Of a DNA stretch of 64,000 nucleotides, positions 49,417 to 59,725 are shown piece after piece. The notes under the pieces were generated by a model, which searched no databases, had not been told where the DNA came from, and worked only from the letters and a program-made list of their open reading frames with translations. Source of the DNA: Tritrichomonas musculus. Its lineage: Eukaryota; Parabasalia; Tritrichomonadida; Tritrichomonadidae. Position 1 is the stretch's first letter. The number at the start of each line of letters is the position of its first letter. A program made the position numbers and the translations under genes. The stretch spans positions 7,254,001-7,318,000 of the forward strand of contig JAPFFF010000003.1 in the NCBI GenBank assembly GCA_039105265.1. The letters are read 5' to 3'.

Positions 49417-51237
49417 TTACTGATAGGTATCATATATATCACAAATAATTTTGTAAAATTCATCTAGACCAACTGAATTATCGAGCCAAACAGTAATTGT
49501 GTCGTCATCAAGAAGTTCACGAAGCCTTCCTTTTAGGTCGCTAACTTCGAGAAACGACAGCAGTGGTTCATACTCGTTAACCATTTGGGCATAATGAACA
49601 AGCCTAGCGATAGCATTTGCAGACCGATCTACAATTTTTGGTAAGCCGCATCCAAGAATCTCGACAATAATATCAATAATTTCTTGGATAATAAATGATT
49701 TTATCATTGATGCCGGAGAAAAGAAAATAATTGTTGCTAAAAAGTATCCTGTTTCTAATTTACAATCAAAGTTGCAATTTTTGGTATAATTAACCATTTC
49801 TGTAATAAAATCTGGTGTTATTTCGTTGATCATCTGTTCGGTTATAACTTCATATAAATTGGATAAAACCCATAAAGTTTCTGTAATAAGTTTAGGGTTA
49901 GTCATCAAAGCACGAAGAATATTGCATAGGCCAGATGAATAAAGCGAAATAACTTCTGAAGGCTTAGTATGGCATAAATTTCCAAGTAGTTTTAAAGTTA
50001 ACTCAATTAGTTCTTCATTCTCTTTGGAATTAAATTGCTCAGGAATATTTGGATTCAATCTATCACCAACTAAAATGCTAAGTATATGTTGTTTAATTTC
50101 ACCATTCTCATTTTCAAGTAACGTATAAGCAGTTGATGGAAATATCCTCACTATATAGAGAAGAATTTGAATTATATTATATGAAACCTTGAGGTTGCCA
50201 ATCCTCAAAAGTCGGATGAGTTTTGGTATAAAATCAAAAACAACTTTCCTATCGATATCTTTTAAGTTGTCAAAAATTGCTTCCAAACTATTGCTGCTTA
50301 AAATTAGCAAACAATTCATGTTTTCATAAAATTCTATATTTTTGGAAAATCCATTGTTTTGATATAAATAATTTGAAATACTTTCAATTATATCTGCGAT
50401 TATTTCATGAATGCCTAACGAAAGAATAGAATCGCGAGCATATATTGATGGTTCGACAAGTTTTGAAATAAGGTTAAAAGATGATTCGTGCAACGAAAGA
50501 GTTGATAAGAAATGATTTTGCGTCTTTGAAATATCATTTGTAGAAAATAAATTATTGTTTATAACTTGGCCATTTTTATTGGTAATTTGGACTAGCGCGT
50601 TAATAGCTTTTAACAAATCGGTTCCATTATCAGACGATAATGTGTTAAGAAGAGAAAAGCAAAGCCCTTGATCAATGTAATGATTGCGCTCTTCTTGATC
50701 TGAAAGTGGATAAATAAGAGAAATAACATCAAATAAAGCTTTTTTGATTTTCTGAGCATGAAAGCCATTATCATAAGTATCACAATCTGTGTTATTAATT
50801 GCCTCGATAATAATATCTATAAATTCCTCAGAACGAACGATTTTATCGAAAATGAGTCGAGCTTTGATTTCGTTTGTGTCTAATAAGTTAGTAAATGTTG
50901 AAATAAATTGATAGATTTGCTGATCGTCATTACTATTGATGATACGTGTTGTTTGCTCGAGAAACTCTTCGTTTGATAAATCTTTTGAATCATCACTAAA
51001 ATTATGAGATTGCTTATCAATATTTAAAGGTATGATTTTGCTTGAGCCTAATAAATTCATTGATTCTGAGAGTTTGCTGTGGTAGGTCTTTGATCGTTGG
51101 AAAGTTATGGGCGGTGCCCTCCTCAAGTCAAACGTTCTCTCAGATCTCTCTATTTCATATTTGCTTATATATTTTGGATTTTTCAAGCCTTTACGGGGAA
51201 AAGTATTTGGGAGTGATTCATAGTAATTGTCATTCAT
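49417..51237 (-). CDS. ARM-repeat protein, importin-alpha-like
   Basis: A 606-residue, almost wholly helical protein. The N-terminal about 85 residues carry Arg/Lys clusters (PRKGLKNPK, RSERTFDLRRAPP), like an importin-beta-binding (IBB)-type tail but not a clear match. From about 90 on, repeated three-helix armadillo units are visible: EEFIDIIIEAINN, LLKAINALVQITNKNGQVINN, FIPKLIRLLRIGNLKVSYNIIQILLYIV, LLGNLCHTKPSEVISLYSSGL, TETLWVLSNLYE and LETGYFLATIIFF. The LWVLSNL phrase and the general order fit importin-alpha-like ARM proteins. The Trp-Asn pairs that read nuclear-localisation signals are mostly missing, so it is a divergent relative or another ARM scaffold. Start ATG at 51237. Confidence 0.75.
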   Translation of the reverse strand: MNDNYYESLPNTFPRKGLKNPKYISKYEIERSERTFDLRRAPPITFQRSKTYHSKLSESMNLLGSSKIIPLNIDKQSHNFSDDSKDLSNEEFLEQTTRIINSNDDQQIYQFISTFTNLLDTNEIKARLIFDKIVRSEEFIDIIIEAINNTDCDTYDNGFHAQKIKKALFDVISLIYPLSDQEERNHYIDQGLCFSLLNTLSSDNGTDLLKAINALVQITNKNGQVINNNLFSTNDISKTQNHFLSTLSLHESSFNLISKLVEPSIYARDSILSLGIHEIIADIIESISNYLYQNNGFSKNIEFYENMNCLLILSSNSLEAIFDNLKDIDRKVVFDFIPKLIRLLRIGNLKVSYNIIQILLYIVRIFPSTAYTLLENENGEIKQHILSILVGDRLNPNIPEQFNSKENEELIELTLKLLGNLCHTKPSEVISLYSSGLCNILRALMTNPKLITETLWVLSNLYEVITEQMINEITPDFITEMVNYTKNCNFDCKLETGYFLATIIFFSPASMIKSFIIQEIIDIIVEILGCGLPKIVDRSANAIARLVHYAQMVNEYEPLLSFLEVSDLKGRLRELLDDDTITVWLDNSVGLDEFYKIICDIYDTYQ

Positions 51238-52103
51238 CGATTCTGGTTAAATTTAAATTTAATTTTGTTTCTAAAATTATATTAACTTTTTAAAAAATAA
51301 ATTCAAAAATTTAAATGGTATAAAAAATAAATATTTCAATTTTATTTTGGTTATTATAATGAATTTGGAATTTTCAAAATTCACTTTTCCGTTGGAAAAG
51401 TTCGACCTTTTCTGGACCTAAATCCTTATTTTGAAAATCAGAAACACATGATAAAATTCAAAACGAATGGGGTTATTTAAAACATTTATAAACTTTTTTT
51501 TTTTTTTTGAATCATAAATATCTGCATAAATATTTGGAAAAATAAGTGTTTTATTTTGTAACTATATGTATTTAAATGCTTTTAAATAATAATTTAGTTT
51601 TTTAAATGTGTAAATCGTCTATTCATCAGATGAAGTCTAGCTATTTAATTCAATTGAATCAAGAATAACTCAATTTTTTTATTAAAAAAAAAAAAAATTG
51701 AATATATTTGATTTTTTTGAACCAAAACGATGAAAAATTGAATTGTATAAAAATAATTCGACAATAAAAGTCTGAAATTATACTAGAGAATAAATATTGA
51801 AAACTAATTATATAATGTCGTTATATTAATATTTTAATATAGGTATATTGCAATAATAACTCTTAATATACAATATTGCCAATTATAATTATTTAGGTTA
51901 AATGGACGATTTGACTAGTAATTCATAAGTCATAATCATTTAGGTTAAATGGACGATTTGAAGAGTAATTCATAAGTATAGTGTTATTTGTGCTAATTTA
52001 GCACTGTTGAATATGTAATTGCAACAATTCTCTATAAAAATGTAATATGAAAAGGTCAATATTATTATCAAAAGGCCAATATATTATGCCATATTTTTAA
52101 AAA
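51238..52103. other. intergenic with a ~45-bp direct repeat pair
   Basis: No gene. A segment containing TTTAGGTTAAATGGACGATT is present twice, about 50 bp apart (about 51893-51934 and 51943-51980), differing at two bases in the middle. Confidence 0.65.
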
Positions 52104-53267
52104 ATGCATGGAGGAACGAGTAGAGGAGGATTAAGAAGAAGAATTAAAGAATATAAAAGGCAAAACATAATGGAATTACCTAAATTTGCCGATGATGATA
52201 AAAATAATAATAACGTAAAGAATCAAAAAACCGAAACTTACGAGCCAGCCAAATCCGGAAAAAGCACGAATATAAACAATACAAATGAAGAGAAAATTAA
52301 AAAAAAAGAAAGAAATGTACACATAAAAAAAGAAGTAATTAATAAAAGAAATGAATTAAAAAGTGAAGAAGAAGATAATACAGAAGCACAGTCAAAAAGA
52401 AAATCAAGTAACGGAAAAGTAGAAGAAGAAGAAGAAGAAGAAATAAATAATGGAAATATTCCAGATAATTCAACAAATGAAACAAATAAAACAAATGAAA
52501 CAAATGAAACAAATGAAACAAATGAAACAAATATAACAAATGAAACAAATAAAACAAATGAAACAAATAAAACAAATAATATAATTGAACAAGAGAATAA
52601 AATAGCAGATATAGAAATAAAAAGTAAATCATTACAAAATAATCTTAACATATGCCTATCATTATCAACAACAAATCTTTATGCTTGGTTTTCAGAATTC
52701 AATAGGAAAACAGTTATTCCTCTTAAATATAGTGCGTATGACTACATTAATCCCAAAATTGAGCTTTTAATGCACACTCTTTCAAACAATTCCAAATCAA
52801 TATATACTTATAATGGATTTGCGCAACAAAAAAATTGTAGTAATTTAATGTATCAAGATCCTCAAGGAATAGATTTCAATAGAAAAGTTAATCTCGTTTC
52901 ATTAATCGAGTTATTTTGTAATGTATATAATATCCGCTCATGGAAACTCTCTTATTACAATGAATTTGAATCGCGTTTTAATGGAAATGATCTTGAAATG
53001 CTCGAAATATTTGTATCAGAAAATGGCACTAATATCACTAATTATATAACAACAAAGAAGCCGCCTAAATTTGGAAAAGTAGTTGATACATATGAACTCA
53101 TTTGGGCAATTAGAAAAGGCGAGGATCAATCTCAAAATGATAAATGTGCTATTATTAAAAATCCAAGAGTAGATAGATATTACTATACTAGTGAAAAAGA
53201 TACAGAGTTTTCGGAAGAAGATAATTTTAATGCATATTTGCTTGCTTACAAAGCTATTCTAAAATGA
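52104..53267 (+). CDS. hypothetical protein with NET/NKT repeats and a conserved C-terminus
   Basis: A 387-residue protein I do not recognise. Residues 1-30 are basic and glycine/arginine-rich (MHGGTSRGGLRRRIKEYKRQ). Residues 30-155 are low-complexity Lys/Glu/Asn. They include a Glu run and about 13 (N)ET or (N)KT triplets coded by the 9-bp unit AAT GAA ACA. From about 175 a globular domain follows: NICLSLSTTNLYAWFSEFNRK, NLVSLIELFCNVYNIRSWKLSYY and EDNFNAYLLAYKAIL. ATG at 52104 follows CCATA, a variant of the Inr. The 9-bp repeats can change length without frame loss. Cell role unknown. Confidence 0.75.
   Translation: MHGGTSRGGLRRRIKEYKRQNIMELPKFADDDKNNNNVKNQKTETYEPAKSGKSTNINNTNEEKIKKKERNVHIKKEVINKRNELKSEEEDNTEAQSKRKSSNGKVEEEEEEEINNGNIPDNSTNETNKTNETNETNETNETNITNETNKTNETNKTNNIIEQENKIADIEIKSKSLQNNLNICLSLSTTNLYAWFSEFNRKTVIPLKYSAYDYINPKIELLMHTLSNNSKSIYTYNGFAQQKNCSNLMYQDPQGIDFNRKVNLVSLIELFCNVYNIRSWKLSYYNEFESRFNGNDLEMLEIFVSENGTNITNYITTKKPPKFGKVVDTYELIWAIRKGEDQSQNDKCAIIKNPRVDRYYYTSEKDTEFSEEDNFNAYLLAYKAILK
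52470..52580 (+). repeat. 9-bp AAATGAAAC-type tandem repeats
   Basis: About 12 units of (A)AATGAAACA with AAATAAAACA and AAATATAACA variants, encoding NET/NKT/NIT triplets. Confidence 0.9.
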
Positions 53268-53705
53268 TAATGAGGTGTATTCTCCATACTTATTTATGAT
53301 TTCCCCATTTTTTAAGTATTGATTATTTGTATTCATTGTTTTTTCCATAAACATAGAGTTCCCCTACTAAACCTAATTTCGATATTTTAAATATATTTAA
53401 AAAGTTAGCATTTTTAGCAGAATTAAAATGCATTCATTTCTTAATGGTCAGCGATTACAATTTGTAGAAGTAATAAATATACATTTCATGATTTGTAATA
53501 TCTGGTCCAGAAATTCTGGATTCTGAAACTCTGAATAACATAAAACATTTGCATATATTATGAATTAATTACTCATGATAAGGAACTTCTGAACAAGAGT
53601 TTTGAGCTTAAGAACTTTTATAAGCTTGTTTTTCCTTTTTAAAAAATAATTAAAATGCATTTCAATGATTATATTTAAATTTCAATTTTATTAAAAAGCA
53701 TAAAC
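53268..53705. other. convergent intergenic region
   Basis: No gene or RNA seen between the NET-repeat gene and the minus-strand P-loop gene. Confidence 0.55.
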
Positions 53706-55742
53706 TTATTTCTTTGATGATTTAAAATGAGAAACACTTTTAATTGACAAGTTATATGGTGATCCATCAGAGGAAACCATGATCTGTTTGAGCAGCGATT
53801 GGATTAAATTAACAAGAGATAACTTCTCTTCTTCAATATCTTCATCACCAGTTTCTTCTTCTTCGTTTCCTTGTGAATTTTCCAATTCTTCGATATGATT
53901 ATGTTTTTCGTTTATTTCTTTCCATTTATATAAATAAAGAGGGCAACCTCCCATATATCTTGAAGATAAATGGATAGAAGGCTCTTTTTCGCCATTAAAA
54001 GTAATATTGAAACTAGATGAATCATCATCATTATTATCGATCAGCTTAAGAGTGGAAATAGTTTCTATACCTTGTGCATAACCTTTACTTTCAGAATCAA
54101 CAGTTGAAAGTAGATCAACTAGATTTAAGCTATGTTTTCCACTTACTATGTAAGACGATTGATTGAGCATTAACTTAATAATTTCTGCCATAAAAACGCT
54201 CTCTGGTGAATCTATAAATGGTGGACCAGGATTTTTCGTTATATCTGTCAGATCAAGGTTGTCTGCAATTACTGTATAGCGCCTGAAACCAAAAATAGTT
54301 GATATGAAGTATGGAAACATAAACGTATTGACAACAAAAGATGACATTGCAGTAGAATCTTGCCAACATTGCAAAATAATATCAAGGAATTGCTGAACAG
54401 CTGGTATAATTAACCTGAAATCTTCGTCAAGAAGAAATGGTTTTGGTAAAATTGGGCTTCCTGTAATTACAGTTTGAAATGAATGGGCTAATGAGTCTGC
54501 ATATTGTATAAGTAGCGGGCGTTGAACTGCTAAAGCTGAAAATGTCATTTGGACTACATGACAATACAAAGAACCAAGATCTGTAAAATGAGGAAGTGCT
54601 AAACTAAAGTCAATTGGAAAAATAAATGTATGCTTCCATTGATCGGAGGCAATAAGTTCAAGAAGATATTGTTGAGCAAATATTGATAAAAACGTCGATT
54701 TACCAGATTGATCAGGACCTGTTATAGCCATTTTAAATCTGTGTAAAGTTCCTGCAGGAAATGAAAACCTATGATTCTCTAAAATTTCTCGTGATTTTTG
54801 AACTAATTCATCATAATAAAGTATTTTTTTATGATCCTTCGCAAGGGCTAAATTTTGTTGTTCCAAAATAGATACCAAGGAATTATACCATAAGATTTGA
54901 TGCTGCTCTTCAATAGGATGAATAATGTTAATTAAATCTTGCTGCCAATCTTCTAGTTTATTGATTGATCTACCAATTTTTTCCAAAGGAGCGTTTTCAT
55001 CAATTAATCTTCCAACAATTGGAAGAATTGAAATATTTGAATAGTTTTCTTTGTACTCTTCTCTTTTCTTTTGTGATTTTGGTGATTCATATATATCTGG
55101 AGAATTGTCCGAGTTATAATCGTTTGCATCATCAGAGAATCTTTTCTTGGGTGAAGGAGACGGAGATGGTGATGGAGATTTTGGTTTAACTGGCGATGGT
55201 GATCTGGTTTGCTCCTGCTGTTGAGATGCAACTGAAAAATGTTTATTTGCGGAGTTATTTGATGTATTTGATATTGTTGACATATTGGATTTCTTTTTTT
55301 GTGTATTTGTGGTTAAGTTTAATGATTGTTGCTTATTATTCAATGTAGATGACTTTGAAAGGCTTGATAGTCGTGAATTTCGTGAAGCAACTGATGGCGA
55401 TTTTTCAATGCGTTGTTTATCATTTGCTGAAGGCGATGCGTTGCTTTGATTAAAATCTGAAACATCATCAAAGCTTTCGTCGTATTCGTTTGGCTTAGTA
55501 TTGTTTTCAGAGATGTGAGAAGGAATTTTCGATTGACGCTTTTTCTTATCACTTTGCATTGACAGTGTTAATGTTGGATTTTGAGATGTTCGCGATTTAC
55601 TACTTGTTTGTTTCCCTGATTTTGTTGAATGATGACTTTCACTCATTGACTCGGATGCAACACTCGATCCATCAGGAGGACGCCCAAATACTTTAGCTTT
55701 CTTTGGACCAAGAGAAAGTGTGAGTGTTTTTGGGCCTTGCAT
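53706..55742 (-). CDS. P-loop NTPase (STAND/AAA-like), paralogue of next gene
   Basis: About 678 residues from ATG 55742 (MQGPKTLTLSLGPKK). The open frame begins at TTG 55826 and has no support. Residues 1-220 are Ser/Lys/Asn/Pro-rich and disordered, with a KPKSPSPSPSPSPKKR stretch. The helical segment ENAPLEKIGRSINKLEDWQ leads to the NTPase domain. Walker A is GPDQSGKST (about 342-350). The Walker B-like strand is YTVIADNLDLTD. It shares with the 56245 gene the blocks QWKHTFIFPIDFSLALPHF and IETISTLKLID, and ends in MGGCPLYLYKWKEI. NTP-binding seems likely; a STAND- or AAA-like switch fits, but the family is unknown to me. The two genes are transcribed divergently from about 500 bp. Confidence 0.8.
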   Translation of the reverse strand: MQGPKTLTLSLGPKKAKVFGRPPDGSSVASESMSESHHSTKSGKQTSSKSRTSQNPTLTLSMQSDKKKRQSKIPSHISENNTKPNEYDESFDDVSDFNQSNASPSANDKQRIEKSPSVASRNSRLSSLSKSSTLNNKQQSLNLTTNTQKKKSNMSTISNTSNNSANKHFSVASQQQEQTRSPSPVKPKSPSPSPSPSPKKRFSDDANDYNSDNSPDIYESPKSQKKREEYKENYSNISILPIVGRLIDENAPLEKIGRSINKLEDWQQDLINIIHPIEEQHQILWYNSLVSILEQQNLALAKDHKKILYYDELVQKSREILENHRFSFPAGTLHRFKMAITGPDQSGKSTFLSIFAQQYLLELIASDQWKHTFIFPIDFSLALPHFTDLGSLYCHVVQMTFSALAVQRPLLIQYADSLAHSFQTVITGSPILPKPFLLDEDFRLIIPAVQQFLDIILQCWQDSTAMSSFVVNTFMFPYFISTIFGFRRYTVIADNLDLTDITKNPGPPFIDSPESVFMAEIIKLMLNQSSYIVSGKHSLNLVDLLSTVDSESKGYAQGIETISTLKLIDNNDDDSSSFNITFNGEKEPSIHLSSRYMGGCPLYLYKWKEINEKHNHIEELENSQGNEEEETGDEDIEEEKLSLVNLIQSLLKQIMVSSDGSPYNLSIKSVSHFKSSKK

Positions 55743-56244
55743 TTGTTTCTTGTTTATAAATCTTAAACGGCTGAGAAATTTTTGTATTAATCTTTGAAAA
55801 ATTCGTTTGACATATTCAATTATCAAATCAATTTGAAAAAAAGGAAAAAACGAATTATTATATATTCCAAATTATATTGTGCAACTTGTAATTTATTTAT
55901 ATTTAACTATATATAAAGTGTTTTTATAATCTATATTTTATATTAATATTTTTAATTTTTATTTTTTGTTTTAAAATTCTCATATATTCGAATTTTATTG
56001 ATTTTAAATTATTTTTATAGTATTGAATTGATTATATAAAAAATTCTTAAATTGTTTTCAATTTATATTGAATTTATAACCAGAGATATCTTATAAATTT
56101 TATAAATTAAAATAATTTAATAAAAAATATTATTATTATAAATGTTTTCTAAAATATTTATCAGGGGAAAATAGTGCTTTTTTATGCAAAATTTATATTA
56201 ACATTTTTTGAATCAAATTTATAATTTTAAACGTATCAAAATAT
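55743..56244. other. divergent promoter region
   Basis: About 500 bp of AT-rich DNA between the two paralogous NTPase genes, a likely shared or back-to-back promoter. No exact TCA(T/C)(A/T) lies within 30 nt of either ATG. Confidence 0.5.
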
Positions 56245-58428
56245 ATGAATAACTCAAAAACGCAAGCAAAGCAGGCAAGTTATGTTTTTGTAAGGATGAA
56301 AAATCAAAAGAAAAAACTTGTTAAAAAAGTTTTAGTATACAAATCTCTCGCACTGTTTAAAAAGTCTATACAAAAGTTATTTTCTCCGCCATCGCCAGTC
56401 CTTTCGATATTAACCGAAGATGGAAAAGTTATAAATTCGACTGCAGAATTAGAAAATGGAATGACTTATGTTGCATCATTAATAGATCCAGAATTTGAAA
56501 AAAAAATCAATCTTCCTCCACCTCCTCCTGGATCACCACAAGACAAAAGGAGAAAGCCTTTTCTATTTACAAATCCTTTAACGCAAGTAAATTTTAAAGA
56601 GCTCCTTAGCCAGTTTCCTGACGAAGAATCCAAAAAAGAAATTGAGCCACCAGAACCAAAAATTGAAATCGAAATTGAAAATGAATCTGAGAATGTTGAA
56701 CCTGAGAAACCACAACAAAAAAAGAAATTAATTCCTACTCAAGCTATAGCATTTGCGTCTTTTCGAAAGAAAAAAGGATCAAAAACAACTCAGCCATTTA
56801 AATTGGGAGTTAAATATGTTTTAAATCAATCTACAAAAATCGATATGAGAAAAATATCAAGAGCGCCTACTCCTTCTTCAACATCTAGTGAATCTGACTT
56901 ATTTCATTCTACATCTTCAGATGAGAATGATGACAACAAGTCTGAAAGCGCAAAAAGCAGTGCAAATGTATCAGTTAAATCATCACGTTCTCATAATACC
57001 AAAGCTTCGCAAAGCAAAAGCGCATTTCTTACAACAGTTGATGAATCTACTGATTCTGATGAATATTCTCCAGAAGCAATCAAAAAGAAGCAAGAGCATT
57101 CAAAGGCTGCAAAGCAAAAAGCACTTTTCGATTCGCAATCGCCATTCGAGCAAATGATTGGTGAATTCATCCAACCTGAAAATGTTCCAAAGTGTTACCC
57201 TGAAGCTTTAGAAACGTTAACATCAGATCGCAAAGAATTTGTTACCAAAATTTCAGATATGGAAGGCGAGCAAATGTACTTGTGGATTCATAATGCTCCA
57301 CAACAGCCTTTTTTGCAAAGGGTTCCTTTGCAACCGTACCACGATCCAACAACAATGCAAGCTGCCGAATTTTTTTCAAAGCATCGATCAGTTTTTACAG
57401 GAATGGCATCATACTTTTTCAAATCAGCTATTATTGGGCCAAGGAAAAGTGGTAAAACGACTGTATTGGCAAATTTTGTTGATCAATACTTTTCTGAAAT
57501 TGCAGCTTCACAATCTTGGAAGGATACTTTTGCATTTGTTGTTGATATAAAACTTTTTCCTTCTTTATTTTCAGATACTCGAAAAATGTATCGTTTAATT
57601 GTTACATTGGTTTTGAATGCTTTAGCACATCAGAGACCATTAATTCAGGTTGATCTTCATAAAATCAAAAATCAGCTTTTTTCTGTTACAGAAGGTCGTC
57701 GTGTTTTAATTGCGAAGCATAGGTACCCTGAGATATACAACTTAGCTAGAAGATTAAATGATATTTGGAATGATCCTGATGCATTTGAACTTTGGCTTAC
57801 TCAAATATTTTTGTTGCCAGTTTCTATTGCCAAATGTGTAGGATTTAAGTTCATTTCTTTGTTTTATGATAATATCGAATATGGTGATTGCGTTATTGAA
57901 GCGACACCTCCTTTCAGATTGCCGTATAAGGTTTTCTCAATTGAATATATTAAGTATGGTCTTTCTCACGCAAATTTCATGGTAACATGTGAATCGACAA
58001 CAAGATTATTCGAAGTTATGGCCCCTGTTCAAGATGATGGAATTGATCTTTTGCATGGTATTGATTATATTTCAACAATGGATGTAATTGTTGATATTGG
58101 ATCTAGAGCCCATTCTAAATTTGTTCTTGATATCCAAGAAGAGCCTCAGCCAATTGAACTTGAAGCTGAAATGTGTGGAGGTGTTGTTGCATTTTTGATT
58201 CTTTGGGATGAATTGAATTTGACTATTTTTAGGCTTGAAAGAACTGATCCGAAAACTGATACATATCAAGAAGCTTATTATGATGCTATAGCCCAAGCCC
58301 AACGGATAGTGGATTTACTTTTCATATGCGAAGGTTCAAAGAAAATAACAGTATGCGGAGTTAAAAAGGTCTCAAAGTTGCATCACTATAGTGATGACTC
58401 ATCTGATGAAGAATATCCTAAAGAATAG
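56245..58428 (+). CDS. doublecortin-like domain plus P-loop NTPase
   Basis: A 727-residue protein. Residues 10-85 (ASYVFVRMKNQKKKLVKKVL, LTEDGKVINSTAELENGMTYVAS) follow the doublecortin (DCX) pattern, in which LYTLDGKxVxxLDELxDGxxYVAS is the signature end. DCX domains bind microtubules. A disordered Ser/Pro/Glu/Lys-rich stretch (90-300) follows. The NTPase domain has Walker A GPRKSGKTT (398-406) and a Walker B-like FISLFYDNIEYGD. Between and after these it matches the paralogue at 53706: SWKDTFAFVVDIKLFPSLF, LNALAHQRPLI, IDYISTMDVIVDIG and MCGGVVAFLILWDEL. It ends in an acidic DDSSDEE tail. It may be an NTP-driven factor on the flagellar or axostyle cytoskeleton; this is inference. Confidence 0.83.
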   Translation: MNNSKTQAKQASYVFVRMKNQKKKLVKKVLVYKSLALFKKSIQKLFSPPSPVLSILTEDGKVINSTAELENGMTYVASLIDPEFEKKINLPPPPPGSPQDKRRKPFLFTNPLTQVNFKELLSQFPDEESKKEIEPPEPKIEIEIENESENVEPEKPQQKKKLIPTQAIAFASFRKKKGSKTTQPFKLGVKYVLNQSTKIDMRKISRAPTPSSTSSESDLFHSTSSDENDDNKSESAKSSANVSVKSSRSHNTKASQSKSAFLTTVDESTDSDEYSPEAIKKKQEHSKAAKQKALFDSQSPFEQMIGEFIQPENVPKCYPEALETLTSDRKEFVTKISDMEGEQMYLWIHNAPQQPFLQRVPLQPYHDPTTMQAAEFFSKHRSVFTGMASYFFKSAIIGPRKSGKTTVLANFVDQYFSEIAASQSWKDTFAFVVDIKLFPSLFSDTRKMYRLIVTLVLNALAHQRPLIQVDLHKIKNQLFSVTEGRRVLIAKHRYPEIYNLARRLNDIWNDPDAFELWLTQIFLLPVSIAKCVGFKFISLFYDNIEYGDCVIEATPPFRLPYKVFSIEYIKYGLSHANFMVTCESTTRLFEVMAPVQDDGIDLLHGIDYISTMDVIVDIGSRAHSKFVLDIQEEPQPIELEAEMCGGVVAFLILWDELNLTIFRLERTDPKTDTYQEAYYDAIAQAQRIVDLLFICEGSKKITVCGVKKVSKLHHYSDDSSDEEYPKE

Positions 58429-58505
58429 GAAAATGGAGAGGGAAAAATGTTTGTTTAAACAGTTTGTATGTTTTTATTTTTGAATAATTATTTACATTTT
58501 TAAAA

Positions 58506-59012
58506 TTAAAACTCTTTTCGGCGCCTATGCCATTCTTTCCAAAAGGTGAGATATCCATTCCTATCATATTCATTCTTAGGTAATATTTTTGGTAAACTTG
58601 TCTGATAGAAATTTTCAATAATATCTGCAAATTCAAAAACTTCTTTTTTGTATTCATTTAATGGTATTATTTCTTCATGTCCATTTCTAAGAATAATCTT
58701 AATATTATCTTCTTCATGAAATACAGACCAGTCAATGCCATTAGGGCACCCTATAATAGTAGCATTTGAAAGAGATTCATCTGCTATAATAGAAAAACCA
58801 CAGCATGGAAGAATTTGATTATCTTTATCTATTTCGTGATTTTCGGTTAATGTTTTTAAGAGGTATAGCGCTGTTGCGCTTACTGCGCAATCATATTCAA
58901 GAGTTTCATTTCCAATTATTGCAACAGCATGCCCATGCAAACATAAATCCTCTCGTTCATCCGAGCCTTCTAACCAATGCAAATCAGCAACAGATATTTT
59001 AAAAATTCCCAT
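58506..59012 (-). CDS. small bacterial-type cytosolic protein (possible lateral transfer)
   Basis: A 168-residue globular protein with no signal peptide, membrane segment or low-complexity run, unlike its neighbours. Conserved-looking blocks are DLCLHGHAVAIIGNETL, VSATALYLLKTLTE, ILPCCGFSII, IIGCPNGIDWSVFHEE, YKKEVFEFADIIENFY and NEYDRNGYLTFWKEWHRRR. To my recollection this layout resembles a family of short hypothetical proteins common in bacteria, suggesting lateral gene transfer, but I cannot name a Pfam entry. Its function is unknown. The paired Cys of LPCCG and the later Cys of IIGC could bind a metal or be buried. Start ATG at 59012; no obvious Inr. It converges with the NTPase gene ending at 58428. 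Confidence 0.72.
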   Translation of the reverse strand: MGIFKISVADLHWLEGSDEREDLCLHGHAVAIIGNETLEYDCAVSATALYLLKTLTENHEIDKDNQILPCCGFSIIADESLSNATIIGCPNGIDWSVFHEEDNIKIILRNGHEEIIPLNEYKKEVFEFADIIENFYQTSLPKILPKNEYDRNGYLTFWKEWHRRRKEF

Positions 59013-59725
59013 TTTTTTGAATTAAAAAAATAGCATTGAATAGTTTATTTTTTATATAAATAAAAATCTCTTGAATGGTTCACTTTTTGAGGGAGAAAAA
59101 CTCAAAAAGTGAAAGCAATTCAGAGATTTACACGTACGTCTAAAAATTCATATCTCATCTTCTATAAAAAAAAAAAAAAGAAACTTTAAAATCAATCATA
59201 AAGGTAAAATTATAAATATAAATTTATAAAATATAAAAAAAAATATGAGTTAATAAAAAATATCGAGATATTTAATCAATAATCTCTAAAAAGTTTAGCG
59301 GTGCTTTTATATAATAAGTCGTTATTATATCAATATATTCGATCAAAAAAAATGTTTTATCTTTTTAAAAATCTTTAAAAGTCCAAATAATATTATTGAA
59401 TTTCCTAATAAAGCGCCTGTTATTTTTTATTTTTTATTTTATTTATTCTAGCTTTAAAATATTAAATGCAAATTTAATGATAACTTTTTATTTTTTTGTA
59501 AATTTAATATATATATATCTAGAGTTTGTGGTTCCAATGAATTTCGTCTGTTTAAATATATTTAAAAAGAAATGATTCGGTGAGAATAGGCGAAAGGAAA
59601 AAGTATTCAAAAATGGTATTTCACTTTTTGTATAGTTATTTGGTTGCTAAAACTTTTTGATAAAAAAACATTTTATCGAAAAAGTCCAAAAATTTTTTAC
59701 ATACTGTTTTAATAATTCAGCAAAA
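59013..59725. other. intergenic, AT-rich, left flank of the satellite
   Basis: No gene. The last ~40 bp (AATTTTTTACAT...ATTCAGCAAAAACTAC) weakly resemble the end of a satellite unit, perhaps a degenerate edge. Confidence 0.5.

Noticed and set aside
55743-55826. N-terminal extension of the minus-strand NTPase
   Set aside because: Begins with TTG and has no support; ATG 55742 is the first plausible start.
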